DNA of 64,000 nucleotides from Diaporthe sp. PMI_573 (lineage: Eukaryota; Ascomycota; Sordariomycetes; Diaporthales; Diaporthaceae). A program made the translations under genes and the position numbers. Below are positions 12,321 through 23,561 of the stretch, one piece after another. Each line of letters opens with the position of its first letter. The stretch's first letter is position 1. Below the pieces are notes generated by a model. It had not been told where the DNA came from and did no database searches. It worked only from the letters and a program-made list of their open reading frames with translations. The stretch covers positions 2,232,001-2,296,000 of the forward strand of contig JAJTUP010000001.1 of assembly GCA_021399435.1 (NCBI GenBank). The letters run 5' to 3'.

Positions 12321-13154
12321 GGGTTCATCACAGTGGACATATTTGGTCTTCACGACCTGGCTTGTAAATTGGCCCCCAGCATGTACATTCCATGCTTGGG
12401 GCGTTGTTGGACTGATCGGAATTGGAAGGAGGCGATTGCTTCCTTCGTGTGCGCACTAGGGAAGGGGGAGGTTTCAGTCAGGGCTTCGGGCAAGGCAGGG
12501 TGTTGGCGGCTTACATGTGTGCAAATTGATTTCTTGTTAACTTAAATGGATCCAAGACTGAAATGAGAACCTGATACCATGATATGTGATGCAACTGTAA
12601 AGATCCTACCGAAGTCGCCGTCCTAAATCGATCGCAGGTCGGCTTCGTGGCGGTGTCTCTTATCACAAGTGCAACCAATGTGACTCGAGGACAATGCGAT
12701 TGTGTTGTGAGCGCGGACAAGCCCTCGCAGTGAGTGATACGTCAGCTCATTGCGGTACGCGTGACGAATTGAAGCCCAAAACAAGGTCGCAGCGCAGCGC
12801 GTTGACTGTCACTAGTGGTGTAGATCTGGGATGAGGTCAAGCGAAAGTGGGTGAGTGGAAAATGAGAGGGAAGGCTGGCTGGTGTTGCTGCTAGGCTGTG
12901 AGGTCTACGCGATAGGGGCGCCTGCTGTCATGAGTGGACCAAAGACCGGCGGCCACTTCCCTCGGTAATTGCATACTGGCTGTAATACGCCAGTGCCAGA
13001 GCAGCTGCAAGCGCGGGTGCTTGGCCCAAGCCCTGCCACCGGCAAGCTTGCCTACCCAAAGCACCCTGGGCCGTACTGATCACCACCACATGTGCTTGAC
13101 AAGTCACCAAACACAGACACAAGAGGCCACCCGCGAATCGCCCAATTGCCCGCA
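12321..13154. other. Intergenic region between HMG-box gene and EMC5
   Basis: 834 bp holding the 3' end of the HMG-box transcript and the EMC5 promoter. No ORF here has recognisable features, and I see no repeats. Confidence 0.6.
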
Positions 13155-13656
13155 ATGACCTGGATATCAAAGGCCATCACGACCTTTGGCCTGGTGCTAG
13201 TAGCACATGCGTAAGTCGCCGACATATGCCGCGTCATGCCACCCGGAAGAAAAGAGGCGTCCAGGCTGACTGATGCTCCCAACCGCAAACAGCTGCTACT
13301 CGGCCCAGGAGCACTCGGCGCTGCAATCTCTCCGGGCTACGAGCGCCGCTCTGTCTTCCACGCCTGCGTCCACATCCCTACCCCTCGACATCTCCATCGA
13401 GACCATAGTCGGGCTGTTTGTCACGGTGCTGGGGCTGGTCGCCGGGACGCCGAACCTGCGGCCGATCCAGTGGCGCGTGTGGGCGGGAAAGGTCGAGCGC
13501 GAGGGCGAGCAAGGGTTCCTGAGGAGCAACGGCGAGGTGGAGAAGGACTTTGTCGGCAATCCGTTCCGTGTGCTGGAGACGAGGCCTGGCTTTGTGGACA
13601 TCCGGACGCAGAGGAAGGAGTTTGCCGAGTGGGTGAGAGCTGGCGGCAAACAATAG
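13155..13656 (+). CDS. EMC5: ER membrane protein complex subunit 5 (EMC5/MMGT family)
   Basis: Two exons (13155-13210, 13293-13656) give 139 aa, the usual EMC5 length. The first exon encodes a hydrophobic segment, MTWISKAITTFGLVLVAHA. The junction completes the conserved HACYSAQEHS motif, which confirms the splice (donor GTAAGT, acceptor AACAG). A second hydrophobic segment, IETIVGLFVTVLGLVAG, follows at about residues 53-70, then a cytosolic tail containing FVGNPFRVLETRPGFVDIR. EMC5 is part of the conserved EMC insertase, which places transmembrane segments into the ER membrane; animal relatives were first called magnesium transporters. It lies head-to-tail upstream of MSH5 with 700 bp between. 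Confidence 0.9.
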
Positions 13657-14358
13657 ACGGGCAGGATTCAGATGGCTTGACCTGCATTGGCATACTGTAC
13701 GAATGCAAAACTGGGCTGTGAGCACAAGTCGGAATATCGGGAGAGAGGCATCTACCCCAGCTGTTGTGGCAGCGCATGGCTCGCGCCAGACGTCAAGGGA
13801 TTGAATGGCTTGGGCTGTTGAAGACGTGTGTCTCTGCTCAGGTTATCTCAAGGTCTGCGGACACTCTAACCCCTGAAGCATAAGCTCGACTCAGCCTGGA
13901 CAAGGATACGATGAGACCTTTATGGAGTTGCAAAACTGTTGCACAATCTGGGCATTTCTGTGCGACTTGGTTTGGTAGGAGGATGGATGCGCTCATGGGG
14001 GCACTCGAGGAAGGAGTCTGGTTTGCAGCCTTTTCCAGAATCCCGAAAACACATGTGCTGCACCAGCACCTCAGAGGGGAAGAGCGTCATGTATAATACC
14101 AGCAAAGCACAGAGTGGGTGCCTGCCTCTCTGCCTAGGTACGCATGTACCTACCTCCCAAGTAGGCACCGCCCATCCCAGGGCGAGCTGTGTGCAGAAAT
14201 CAACCCACCGCGGAGAATTCTGATCTCAGTTTGATATCTGCAGCGCATGCGCCGTCCCCGTTCCAGTCCCCGTCGTCTCCGGCAGTTCTTGGGCCCTTTC
14301 TTTCCGCCACCCATCCTCACGTGCATGCTGTTGCTGGGTGCGAGAGAGCAACTCGAAA
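13657..14358. other. Intergenic region between EMC5 and MSH5
   Basis: 702 bp containing the EMC5 3' end and the MSH5 promoter. Small ORFs only; nothing recognisable. Confidence 0.6.
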
Positions 14359-17300
14359 ATGTCGTCACAATCCATACAGAGGCGAGCGACTCCGGCCGCC
14401 CGCACGCCCTCTGCCACGTATTCAACGTCCTTGTTGCCTCGCAGCACTCCCAGCCGCCGGAGCATCTCGTCTCAGTTCATCCAGCCCCGTTCCACGCCCC
14501 CGATCTTCTCGTCTCCGGCGCCTCCTTCGCAACATGCATCGCCTCCATCCTCGTCCTATGCATCTGTGCGATCCTCACCATCGTTGCCTCCCCACACACA
14601 GCCAATCTCACGCCGGCTGTCTCTTCCTCCCCGCTCGGCGACAACACCGTCCAATGTGCAGGCTGATGGCCACGGCAGAGACGAACTTTCTCGTTCCACT
14701 AACTTCCCCGGCAGCGGTGAGCCCGACACCGTGAACGAGGTTATCATGGCCATCGATATGAAGGATAACGGCACCGTCGGCTGTGCCTACTATGTTGCCA
14801 TTGACGAGGCGCTCTTTCTGCAAGAAGATGTTCCACTGGTCGGCATCGAGCTCGTCGAGACACTTCTCCTTCATGCCGAGCCAACAACGGTTCTCATATC
14901 CATCCGTGGCCCAGACACTCTGGTTCGGTTCGTAGAATCTGGGGCTCAAGATTTTCAGGGGAATCGCAACCAAGAAGAAGGCGAGAACACTCCACACTTT
15001 ATACCTCAGAATACCATGCTGATGTCTTGCTCAGGTGGAATCCATGGTGCCTATATATTGCGCACCTTAGGTTCAGTCGAGTTCAACTACGAGAATGCCA
15101 AGAGCCACCTTCTGAATCTGGATCTCTCTTCTTTGCATCGACGGACTATGCATTTCAATACCGCCGCGGGGGACGAAGCTGAAGGCGGAGTTGACATGAA
15201 CGATGATAGGCACGCCAGGTTGATGCAGTTAGCAACCTGGATCAATCTAGATAGTCGTTTCTCGGTAGGTCGCAGTCTCCATTCCTTCGATCTTTGATTG
15301 TGTCGCTCACTGGTCAAAGGTCGGATGTGCCGGAGCAGTCCTCGGTGACATACAGCGCAGAAAGGCTGCTGAATACTTATCCAATGACCCTGACGCAAAA
15401 TTCGCATTCCGGATCCGCTCGATCGAGATGTTCACCCTCAGAGACTCGCTCTTTGTCAATGCTGATACGTTGACGTCTCTACAAATACTTGGTTCCGAAA
15501 ACCACCCAAACTTCATGAACCAGGGGTCTGATAAGTCCAAAACAGAAGCAAAGGAGGGATTGTCTTTATACGGTCTATTCCATGTACTGACACATACGGC
15601 ACAAGGCAAGACAAAGCTGCGGCAGATGTTTTTGCGGCCAAGTACCGATCTAGAGCTGATCCTGGAACGCCAGCGAAGCATCTCCGTTCTGCTTCGCCCA
15701 GAAAATGGCGCCGACATTGACGGCATCGGAAAGCTGCTGCGGAAGATCAAGAATATCAAGCACAACATTCTCCAATTGAAGAAGGGAATCAGCCTCCCAT
15801 CCGGTCGTGTTTCCATTGAAAGGGGCACGTGGGCGTCATTGCAGGCTTTCTGTGCCTTTACTGCTGAGCTTCGAGAAGCAGTTCAGAGGCTCCATGGTGC
15901 AGAAGGTCTCTCGATTACGGCGAGGGTAGGTTGTCGGGAGCCTTCAATTGCGTCTCTTGGCTGACCTGTGTGATTTAGATCGTGCATGGAATTCGCCAGA
16001 GCGATCTCCTCCCGGTTGGAGAGCTCATAGCGGGGACCATCAACTTCCAACAATCTAAGGAGGCTCGGAGAACCTGCGTCATCCAGGGAGTGAATGCGGA
16101 GCTGGATGAGCTCAAGCGCAATTACGACGGTCTCGAGTATTTCTTGAATGAAATTGCAGGACGCCTAACCGAAGAGATTCCGGAATGGGCTCGGCAATAC
16201 GTCAAGAACTGCATTTTCTACCCCCAGATCGGGTTTCTAACAGTGGTGAGCCTCAACGCCGAGACCGGGCGCGGAAACTACGAGGGAGAGGGCCTCGTTG
16301 ATGACGAATGGGAGCGGATGTTCGTCGGCGATGAGAAAATCTACTACAAGAATCGACAAATGAGAGAGCTGGATGGGCAGTATGGGGATCTGTACGGCAT
16401 GATTGTCGGTAGGTCTTCTTTCAAATTTACCCTTGGTGAATAATTCTACTGACAGACCTCCGCAGACAAGGAGATCGAGATCATACACGAGCTCAGTGTC
16501 AGGGTTCTTGAGCACGAGGAAGCTCTGTTAGAAGCATGCGATCTTTGCGGAGAGCTTGACTGTCTTCTCGCTCTAGCCCTTGGCGCCGACAAATATAAAA
16601 TGACAGCACCGCAATTGACTTCGACCAACATAATCCAGATCCAAGGAGGGAGACATCCACTTCAGGAACTTGTGGTACCGTCATTCATACCCAATGATAC
16701 GCTCCTCCTTGGAGGCTCCGGTGACGGCACTGCGGATGAGACGATCGTCTCTGATCTCATGGGCGAGGTACCAAGTATCCTGGTCATGACAGGGCCAAAC
16801 CATTCTGGAAAGAGCATCTACCTCAAACAGGTTGCCCTAATAGTCTACCTCGCCCACATCGGAAGCTATGTGCCCGCTGAACAGGCCTGTATTGGCCTGA
16901 CAGACCGGCTGCTCACCCGTATCACCACGAGGGAGAGCGTGTCCCGAAATGAGAGCGCTTTCGCCATCGATCTGAAACAAGCTGCTTTCTCCATAAACTT
17001 TGCAACACGACGGAGCCTGATACTGATCGATGAGTTTGGCAAGGGCACTAACGCAATGGACGGTGCTGGGCTTCTACGCGCCCTTCTTAAACACTTCCTC
17101 AACCTTGGCGAGGATGCGCCAAGGGTCCTCGCGGCAACACACTTCCACGAGATCTTCGAGAACAAGCTTCTTCCTAACACCCCAAAGCTATCTTTCGCGC
17201 ACATGGACGTCCGTGTGGATCTCGAAAGAGAAAGTGTGGACGATCAAGTAACTTTCCTCTTCCGACTCATGCCTGGTCGGAGTGCCTCGAGCTTCGGCAG

Positions 17301-17616
17301 CAGGTGTGCAGCCATGAACGGAGTAGAGTCGGCCGTTGTGGAAAGATCAGAGGCGCTGGTCCTCCTCCTGGCACGTGGAGAAGACTTACGGGCCGCATGT
17401 GCAAGACTGTCTGCTCACGAGACAGAAAGACTGGAGGAGGCGGAATACGGTGCTCGAGAATTCCTGAAGATGGATCCCAATGATAGGGTACCTCAGCCAG
17501 GCCCGCATGGATCGCCGAGAGAGAAGGTCTCACTAGGGGGTCAATTGAGGGATCTGCTGAGCGGCTCAGACTTGGCTGACCTCGAAGGCGCTTCACAATT
17601 TGGAGATGGAGAATAA
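14359..17616 (+). CDS. MSH5: MutS homolog 5, meiotic crossover factor
   Basis: Four exons (14359-15264, 15320-15925, 15979-16408, 16466-17616) join in phase to encode 1030 aa. Three of the introns start GTAGGT. The MutS ATPase is complete: Walker A GPNHSGKS at about residue 757, the block ITTRESVSRNESAFAIDLKQ, Walker B LILIDEFGKGT at about 832, and an AATHFHEIF switch motif. The SVSRNESAFAIDLKQ form and the absence of an N-terminal mismatch-binding domain point to MSH5. MSH5 pairs with MSH4 to form a clamp on Holliday junctions that promotes crossovers; it does not repair mismatches. Residues 1-130 are a Ser/Pro/Arg-rich, probably disordered extension. An in-frame GTG at 14338 was rejected in favour of the ATG at 14359. 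Confidence 0.93.
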
Positions 17617-18119
17617 GCTTTGAAATGTCGACTTATGAAGCTTCATCTGGTCAGATGTTTCAATGCTCCACAAGCAGAGACAACTTCCCTGTCAGATCAG
17701 TTATGGAATTTCATCCATGATATCGAGGCAGTTGATACGAGCTCGTTACAATTTCATGGATTCCTCACGTGTCAAGTAAGTAGCTAGCCTTGCTGACAAA
17801 AACAGCTCATGGGATGTCAAGCATTCCTGTACTGTGCCGGCTCGTGAAGACCGATCAGTTGTTGTGTCTGTCCAGTCATCTCACACTGCCCTGGTTCCAA
17901 TTGTGAAGTGCAAGTGGATTTTCTCTCTGTGCATACCTGGAAAATAAGGATGTGTCTTCCCATTCGTCACCTTTTTTTGTTTCTTCGTCACTGTATTGCC
18001 TAGCATTCATAAGTAAAACATGTATGTTTTCAAGGTATCACAAATCAATGACTCGCTCCGCTCAGTGTTCAAATGTCGCTGGCGCGAGTGGCTCCAGGTG
18101 ATTAACGACGGTAAAGAAA
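17617..18119. other. Convergent 3' intergenic region
   Basis: About 500 bp between the stops of MSH5 (plus) and the rhodopsin-family gene (minus). AT-richer than its surroundings, as expected of 3' UTRs. No ORF of interest. Confidence 0.6.
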
Positions 18120-19428
18120 TCATGTCTTTCCAGCACAGTCTTTTGGGTCTTCGACCGAGATGGAGACATGTGTCGTCTTTTGGCTGCCATCCTGATCCGA
18201 CAAAATCATCTCCTCCGACTCGTTGTCAAAGTGACGGCGTCCACCGCTCGCAGCAGCCGTGCTCTTGAGCCGACTGTTGTACATTTCCAGGTCATTTCCC
18301 TTGTGCCTCGTTGCATTTGCCGCACTATCGGTGTGCCCAATATACTTGTTGTTCGTTCTACGGCTAAGGGCCAATGATCCTTCGAGGATGGCCTTGAATA
18401 GGGGCTTCAGGCTGGGGATCGAAGCTGCTATTATGGCTGTGCATATCTCGACGGTCGTCCTATTTTGAGGACCGAGGTCAACACAGGCGAAGGGGGAGAT
18501 TTGAATTGAGACAATTTGGTTGTAGTTGAGTTGTTGGCAACGATGTCTCACACTTACCATATAGTTATATCTGTGCTGTCCCAGAGGAAATCTCCATGGG
18601 AGCCGTAGCTGGATAGGAAAGTCATCTTGACCACTGCTGCTACTGACGCGCTTGCTTACTTTCAGTTTTATATCCATTCACGTAAGACAAAGGAATCCCT
18701 TACAAAATACCCAGGGCGAGCACCGCACTAACAGCGAGCTTGACTTTCCAATTGAGCTGTATCGACCACAATATGGGGACCGGAAGTAGTGCGAATATCA
18801 GGTCGGTCAGGAGGGAGACGCTCGAATTAAAGAAAGCCGCGAACTTGAGGTCCTTTGCTGGGATGCACCTACCGTCCGGTATCGAGTGGTCCCAGATGAA
18901 AGCCAGCGGGGTGCATTGGAAGAAGACGGTCACTTGGCTCATCAGTCCGGGAGCCGCCCAACAACTTACACGTGGAGACTCACAGAAGTTCCCAGCAGCC
19001 GACAAAACAGTAAACACAATAACCCCCCTGATAAACAAAACAAACCGCCGGGTCGGCTTGAGCCTCACCAGGAACAGTCCCACGCTGACCTTGGCGAGGC
19101 ACAGGCTGATAAGGCACAGCGGCTGCGTGACGAAATTCAGGTGCAAGCCGACGACAACGTCCGAAGGCGGATCGATATACTGGACGTGGCGGCCGGCGCC
19201 GCGGCGCACCTCGGGCACGATGACGCACATCTCGGCGAGCATGACGGCGGCGGCGGCGGCGATCAGGCTGTCGTCCCACCCGATCTGCCGCGTGATAGTG
19301 GCGCGGACCCAGACGCGCAGGGAGACGGCCGCCACAGCGAGGCCGACCAGCGTCCCGCAGACGGCGAGGATCTGGGGCCCGCGGTTGATGTCTGGTGGCG
19401 CTGGTGTTGTGGCGGCTGGGTCTGCCAT
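18120..19428 (-). CDS. Fungal rhodopsin-domain integral membrane protein
   Basis: Four exons (19428-18984, 18932-18704, 18650-18558, 18459-18120) give 368 aa with consistent phases. The protein has the hallmarks of the fungal-specific seven-helix rhodopsin-domain family (formerly SAT4-like): R-W motifs after the first helix (LRVWVRATITRQIGWDD), a VFFQCTPLAFIWD block after helix 4, LLTDLIFALLPVPILW in helix 6, and IEI/VEICTAIIAASIPSLKPLF in helix 7. The C-terminal 90 residues are hydrophilic and Ser-rich. There is no CFEM domain, so it is not a classical PTH11 receptor. The ligand is unknown. Intron 2 uses an AAG acceptor, chosen because it restores LGIFASVAAVVKM. An upstream in-frame ATG at 19542 would add 38 unlikely residues. 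Confidence 0.87.
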
Positions 19429-20090
19429 GGTGTGGCTGCTCGATGGAGTGTGACACGGCGTGTGTGGGCGTATACGGTACCGGTATGGGTAGGCGAGGGC
19501 GACTGTAAACCTCTGAGCAGGTAAATGCCCGGGTCTGTTCACATCTCAGAACCCCCGAGGGATTTCCTGTCTTTATTTTTTCGACTGCTCATATCTCAAT
19601 CCCCAACACAAAGGACAATATGCCATCTTAGCTAGGCTCATGGGGCTTGGTCTGCGGGCGCCGAAGCAGTCCCCGGTCCGGAGGGAGATTGTCGGTGCAC
19701 CACAAGGCGTTGTTGGTTGCAGGGCCCGGTCGCAAACCGAGCTTGGCAGCTGGCTCCCATCACGACACGGTGAGGCCAGGGGCCAGCTTTCCCATGGTAT
19801 TACGCAACTCTAAATGCTGCCCGAGAGGTCAAAGCACGGCGTTGACTCGGCATGGCACGCACAATCAGGGCATGGGAGGCGTGGGAGAGCGGTCAGTGTG
19901 TTTGGTAGGTTACTGGTTAGATCCACGACTAAATCTCAAAGATCGGCACTTCCATGCAGTTGGGTAAAACCATAAGAGATTGTGGCTTGATGCTTCCGAG
20001 GTCAGACACTGTAGCTGAACCTTCCTCCTGAGCTTGACTGGCAAGTGGCTGAACAAACGGGCTAGTAAGAAACCCTGAAAACTGCCCACG

Positions 20091-20186
20091 CTTACCATAT
20101 AGACGGCCGTGTAACCATATCTGGAACCAGCCGGCCGTACTCTGAGAAAGGAAACAGTCTCGCATCTATCGGATAATATTGACGCG
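20091..20186 (-). pseudogene. Possible decayed fragment of a second rhodopsin-domain gene
   Basis: On the plus strand this 96-bp segment runs CTTACCATATAG ... GCCGTACTCTGAGAAAGGAAA ... TATTGACGCG. Exon 3 of the intact gene plus its donor (18553-18650) runs CTTACCATATAG ... GCCGTAGCTGGATAGGAAAG ... TACTGACGCG, in the same order and with nearly the same spacing (96 versus 98 bp). Read on the minus strand, one frame gives FSEYG and a terminal SIW before a GTAAG donor-like site, matching the family pattern around LSSYG...ITIW. No intact flanking exons were found, although weaker similarity may continue to about 20280. I infer a degenerate duplicate; chance similarity is not excluded. Confidence 0.4.
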
Positions 20187-21634
20187 GCGGGATCTGGATA
20201 GTTGGTAGTAAAGGTGCTTTCTCAGGGTGACATTCTTCATGGCCACTAAAGAGCAGCATCACGATCAAGCTTCTATTGGCTGTGTACCTGAGACAGCTCT
20301 CTTCCTTTCAATGGAAGGGTCCGCGGAAATATCCCTACACCAACGACTCTTCATATGGTTAGACTCTATACCTCTCAATATATCATGCATATTAATGCTA
20401 TAGGCTGTGGAGAACGGCCAGGATCTAGCGGAGAGCCGGGCAGACGCCGCTGATCTGGGTGGCTCCCGGCCGAGTCCCCAGGCGCAGGCCACGCGTTCAC
20501 AAAACCGTGTCCAAGCTCTGGTCCCTGGAGCTTGTAAGCCACATGATGTAACGGTGTTCAGGGATCGCAAGACGGGCCGCGTTAAGCGTGTAAATCGACA
20601 CCGGACATCTGTGCTCGAGCTGTCTCGTCCGACTTGGTCGTGAGACCGTTGGAATCCAAAGAACTCGGACTGCCCAGGGTCGACTGTGAGAAACCTGCTA
20701 TGGGGTGCGTCTCCACGTAGCAGCTTCATAAAAGTCATGGCATGAATAATATGTTTGTCTTCGTTGCAACTTGGAATGCTTGGCAGGTCCCTGGGAGATG
20801 CACATGTTGGCGCCTGTGGCCTCGGCTATGGTCTCGACAGAAATGAGATGGAACCCTGAAATGCCAGTATGTGTGGAGTACATCATGGGGGTAGGGGAGA
20901 AGGAAAAGACAGAGCGAGGTATGGGGAGCATGCAAGGGTCGAGGAGGCGTTGGACGAAGCGATCCAATAAGCCACCTCCAGCTACGCCCTGAATCTGCAG
21001 TCTGCAGCATCGACCGGCATCCCGACCGACTGGGCTTTCGAAGCGGTGGCTTGAGATCGATCTGCAGGACGAAACCAGAAGAGTAAGGTCGGGCTGCTTC
21101 GCCGTCTGCCCCCTCGCAGTCGACCGGGGGTCTGACTGGGCCCTCCCATACCCATGCTGCCGGAACCGACCGCGATTGGGCGGACCGCCCCATTGAACTT
21201 CCCGACGGAACGGCGCGCCCTGGTCCCTGTCCCTGCTTGCAGATGCTACTGCCAAAACCCAACCAAGACCCAGGAACCTGCATCTCGCCAGTGGCACCTC
21301 TCCCTGCAGTCCGAATACAACCTGCTTTTCAACAGGCTAATTCATCCCAACACTTCTCTCCTCTCCTTGGCGGAACCAGGGCAGCCTGCCAGCGAATATG
21401 CTGCAAGGGATAATGGCGGAGAACACTGGGTCGCCAACATGCAGTGCTTCCTGTCCTCCGGCGGCGCGGTAACTCGCTTTGTCTAGGATGGTAATACCTG
21501 GGGCTTCTGTGGCGAGTTGACAGTCGCCGATCCGCGAGAAGCGATGAGACCTCTTAAGATATTCGCGTGGCCTTTCTGGGAACCCAATTCTCGTGATTTT
21601 CTCCCAACACGCGTGGGTATGACTGTGTGATTGC

Positions 21635-21652
21635 GTGTGTGTGTGTGTGTGT
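21635..21652. repeat. GT dinucleotide microsatellite
   Basis: An uninterrupted run of about nine GT units, continuing into TTTGTTTGTG, lies 120 bp upstream of the tyrosinase start, within its probable promoter or leader. Confidence 0.8.
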
Positions 21653-21769
21653 TTGTTTGTGTCCGTGTTCTCGATTCCTTCAGAGTTTCACCCACTCGGA
21701 AACGTTCAGCATCCTGTGCCCCCTTGACTGTGGCTTGCGCACCCTGTCTCAACACAGTTGCTGCCCAAC

Positions 21770-23561
21770 ATGAAGACCACATACGTTTCAGCGCTCCTGG
21801 CGTGCGTCGCGCCGATCCTAGGCCTCCCGAGCGCCCTGAGTAAGCCCCGGCGCCCGCAGTCAAGCGACTGCGCCAAAGAGGAGGTCACAGAGCTCATCAG
21901 CTCTATCACTTCCGACTTTGTGGGCAAACTGGATACATCCGCGGACGAGCCTTGTGACGATAATGGCCCCATCTCGTCCACCTGCACGTCGGACACTATC
22001 GTCTACCGCAGGGAATAGTGAGTTCCTGGGATGTCTGAGCTCGGGCTTCAGCTCGGGTTGTGGGCGGGATCGAGGGGCTGATCAATCTTCTACCCAGCGG
22101 CTCGCTTTCCGAGGCTGAGAGACTAGACTGTGTGTATACACTCCCTGTTTTCTTTTGTTACATGTTGCATCCACATCATCCAGAGGTCCTATGGGGAATC
22201 TGTCGTCCGCTTCCGTGACAGGCTATTAACAATGAGTGTGTTATACAGATGTCAATGCTGTCAAGTGTCTCCAGCGCCTACCCGCGCGCACGCCGGCCAG
22301 CGTAGCACCGGGGGCAAGGTCTCGCGTACGTACAACACCGACCTGTCGGCTCTAATCATGATCGTGCTGACAACTGAGCTCTGTTAGTTTGACGACTTTG
22401 TTGCCGTCCACATCAACCAGACGCTGACGCTACACTTCACCGGGAACTTCATGCCGTGGCATCGCTGGTTTGTCCACGTCTATGAGACTGCCCTCCGCGA
22501 CGAGTGCGGCTACCGCGGCTACCAACCTGTTAGTTGATGTCTTTTCCGTCTTCACCTCATTCCAAGTGCCTAAATTGTGTCACCTAGTACTGGGACTGGC
22601 CGAAATACATGCACGCCCCTCAGGACTCTCCCATCTTCAACGGTGACCCGTACAGTCTGGGTGGCAATGGGCAGTACATCCCACACAATGGCACGGTCAT
22701 CACGCCGCCCGAGGGCGTCTCGGGAGGAGACATCCAGCTTCCTGCTGGGGTCGGCGGTGGCTACGTCGTGACGGGCCCGTTCGCGAACATGACTATCAAC
22801 CTTGGTCCTTTCGGCGGCACGTTCGGTACTGAGCCAGGCCCAGATGGCGGCCTTGGTTATAATCCCCGCGGTCTGAAGAGGGATGTTGGGCCGGGCATTA
22901 ATGAGAGGTATTGCAATTATACCACTGTCCTTGGTAAGTGCAAACCAGTAATTTTGTTCTGATTGGGCCCTTTTTCTTTGTACTTGGACCTCTTCCATAC
23001 TGACCTATTTTCAGATTTGCTAGAAAAGCCGACCATCTCCGACTACCGTTTGCTCTCCGAGGGCGTGCCATATACAGTTGAGATCGGTCCACACGGCGGC
23101 GGACACTATGTGATCAAGTAAGCAAGCAAGCAAAAAATCACCGAATTAATCATATCGGCATGCTGATACTGCTACAGCGGTGACCCCGGCGGTGACCTCT
23201 TCACCTCCCCCGGCGACCCGGCGTTCTGGGTGCACCACGGGCAGATGGACCGCCTATGGACATTGTGGTACGTGTACCCACCGCAGTCCGAACCTTGTTC
23301 ACCCGAGGTCCTCCCAGAAGGGAAGAGAACCCGAGACTGACCGAGGCCCAAAACAGGCAAACACGCGAACCCTTGACCAGATATACCCAGCTCGACAACG
23401 GGACATATGGCCACATCACGTGGGCCAACGATCCTGCCTCACGCCTGACTGAGCTTGACGACATCATCGATATGGGCTACGCGGGGCCGTCGGTCAGGAT
23501 ACGGGATGTAATGTCAACCACGTCTGGTCCGTTTTGCTATTTCTACGAAGAGTCGCCGTGA
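21770..23561 (+). CDS. Secreted tyrosinase (type-3 copper monooxygenase)
   Basis: Eight exons (21770-22017, 22098-22129, 22249-22325, 22388-22528, 22588-22933, 23015-23117, 23178-23267, 23357-23561) give 413 aa with all phases consistent. A signal peptide (about residues 1-20) comes first, then RREYGSLSEAERL. CuA ligands are His in DFVAVHINQ and the H-x8-H pair LHFTGNFMPWHRWF. CuB ligands are HGGGH and the His pair in FWVHHGQMDRLW. Tyrosinases oxidise phenols and catechols to quinones, as in melanin formation. There is no C-terminal shielding domain of the kind found in long fungal tyrosinases, which matches the short secreted class. Acidic and N-glycosylation (NxT) sites occur in the middle. 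Several exons are tiny (32 and 77 bp), but each restores family motifs. Confidence 0.9.

Larger units (their letters stand above)
19429..21769. other. Divergent intergenic region upstream of rhodopsin-family and tyrosinase genes
   Basis: 2.3 kb between two divergent starts. It contains a possible gene relic at 20091-20186 and a GT microsatellite at 21635-21652. Longer ORFs such as 20698-21297 on the minus strand lack any domain, splice support or protein-like composition. Otherwise I see nothing definite. Confidence 0.5.

Noticed and set aside
20698..21297. 199-codon minus-strand ORF upstream of the tyrosinase gene
   Set aside because: No domain or signal; the two overlapping minus-strand frames here are equally open and neither resembles the rhodopsin-family exons.
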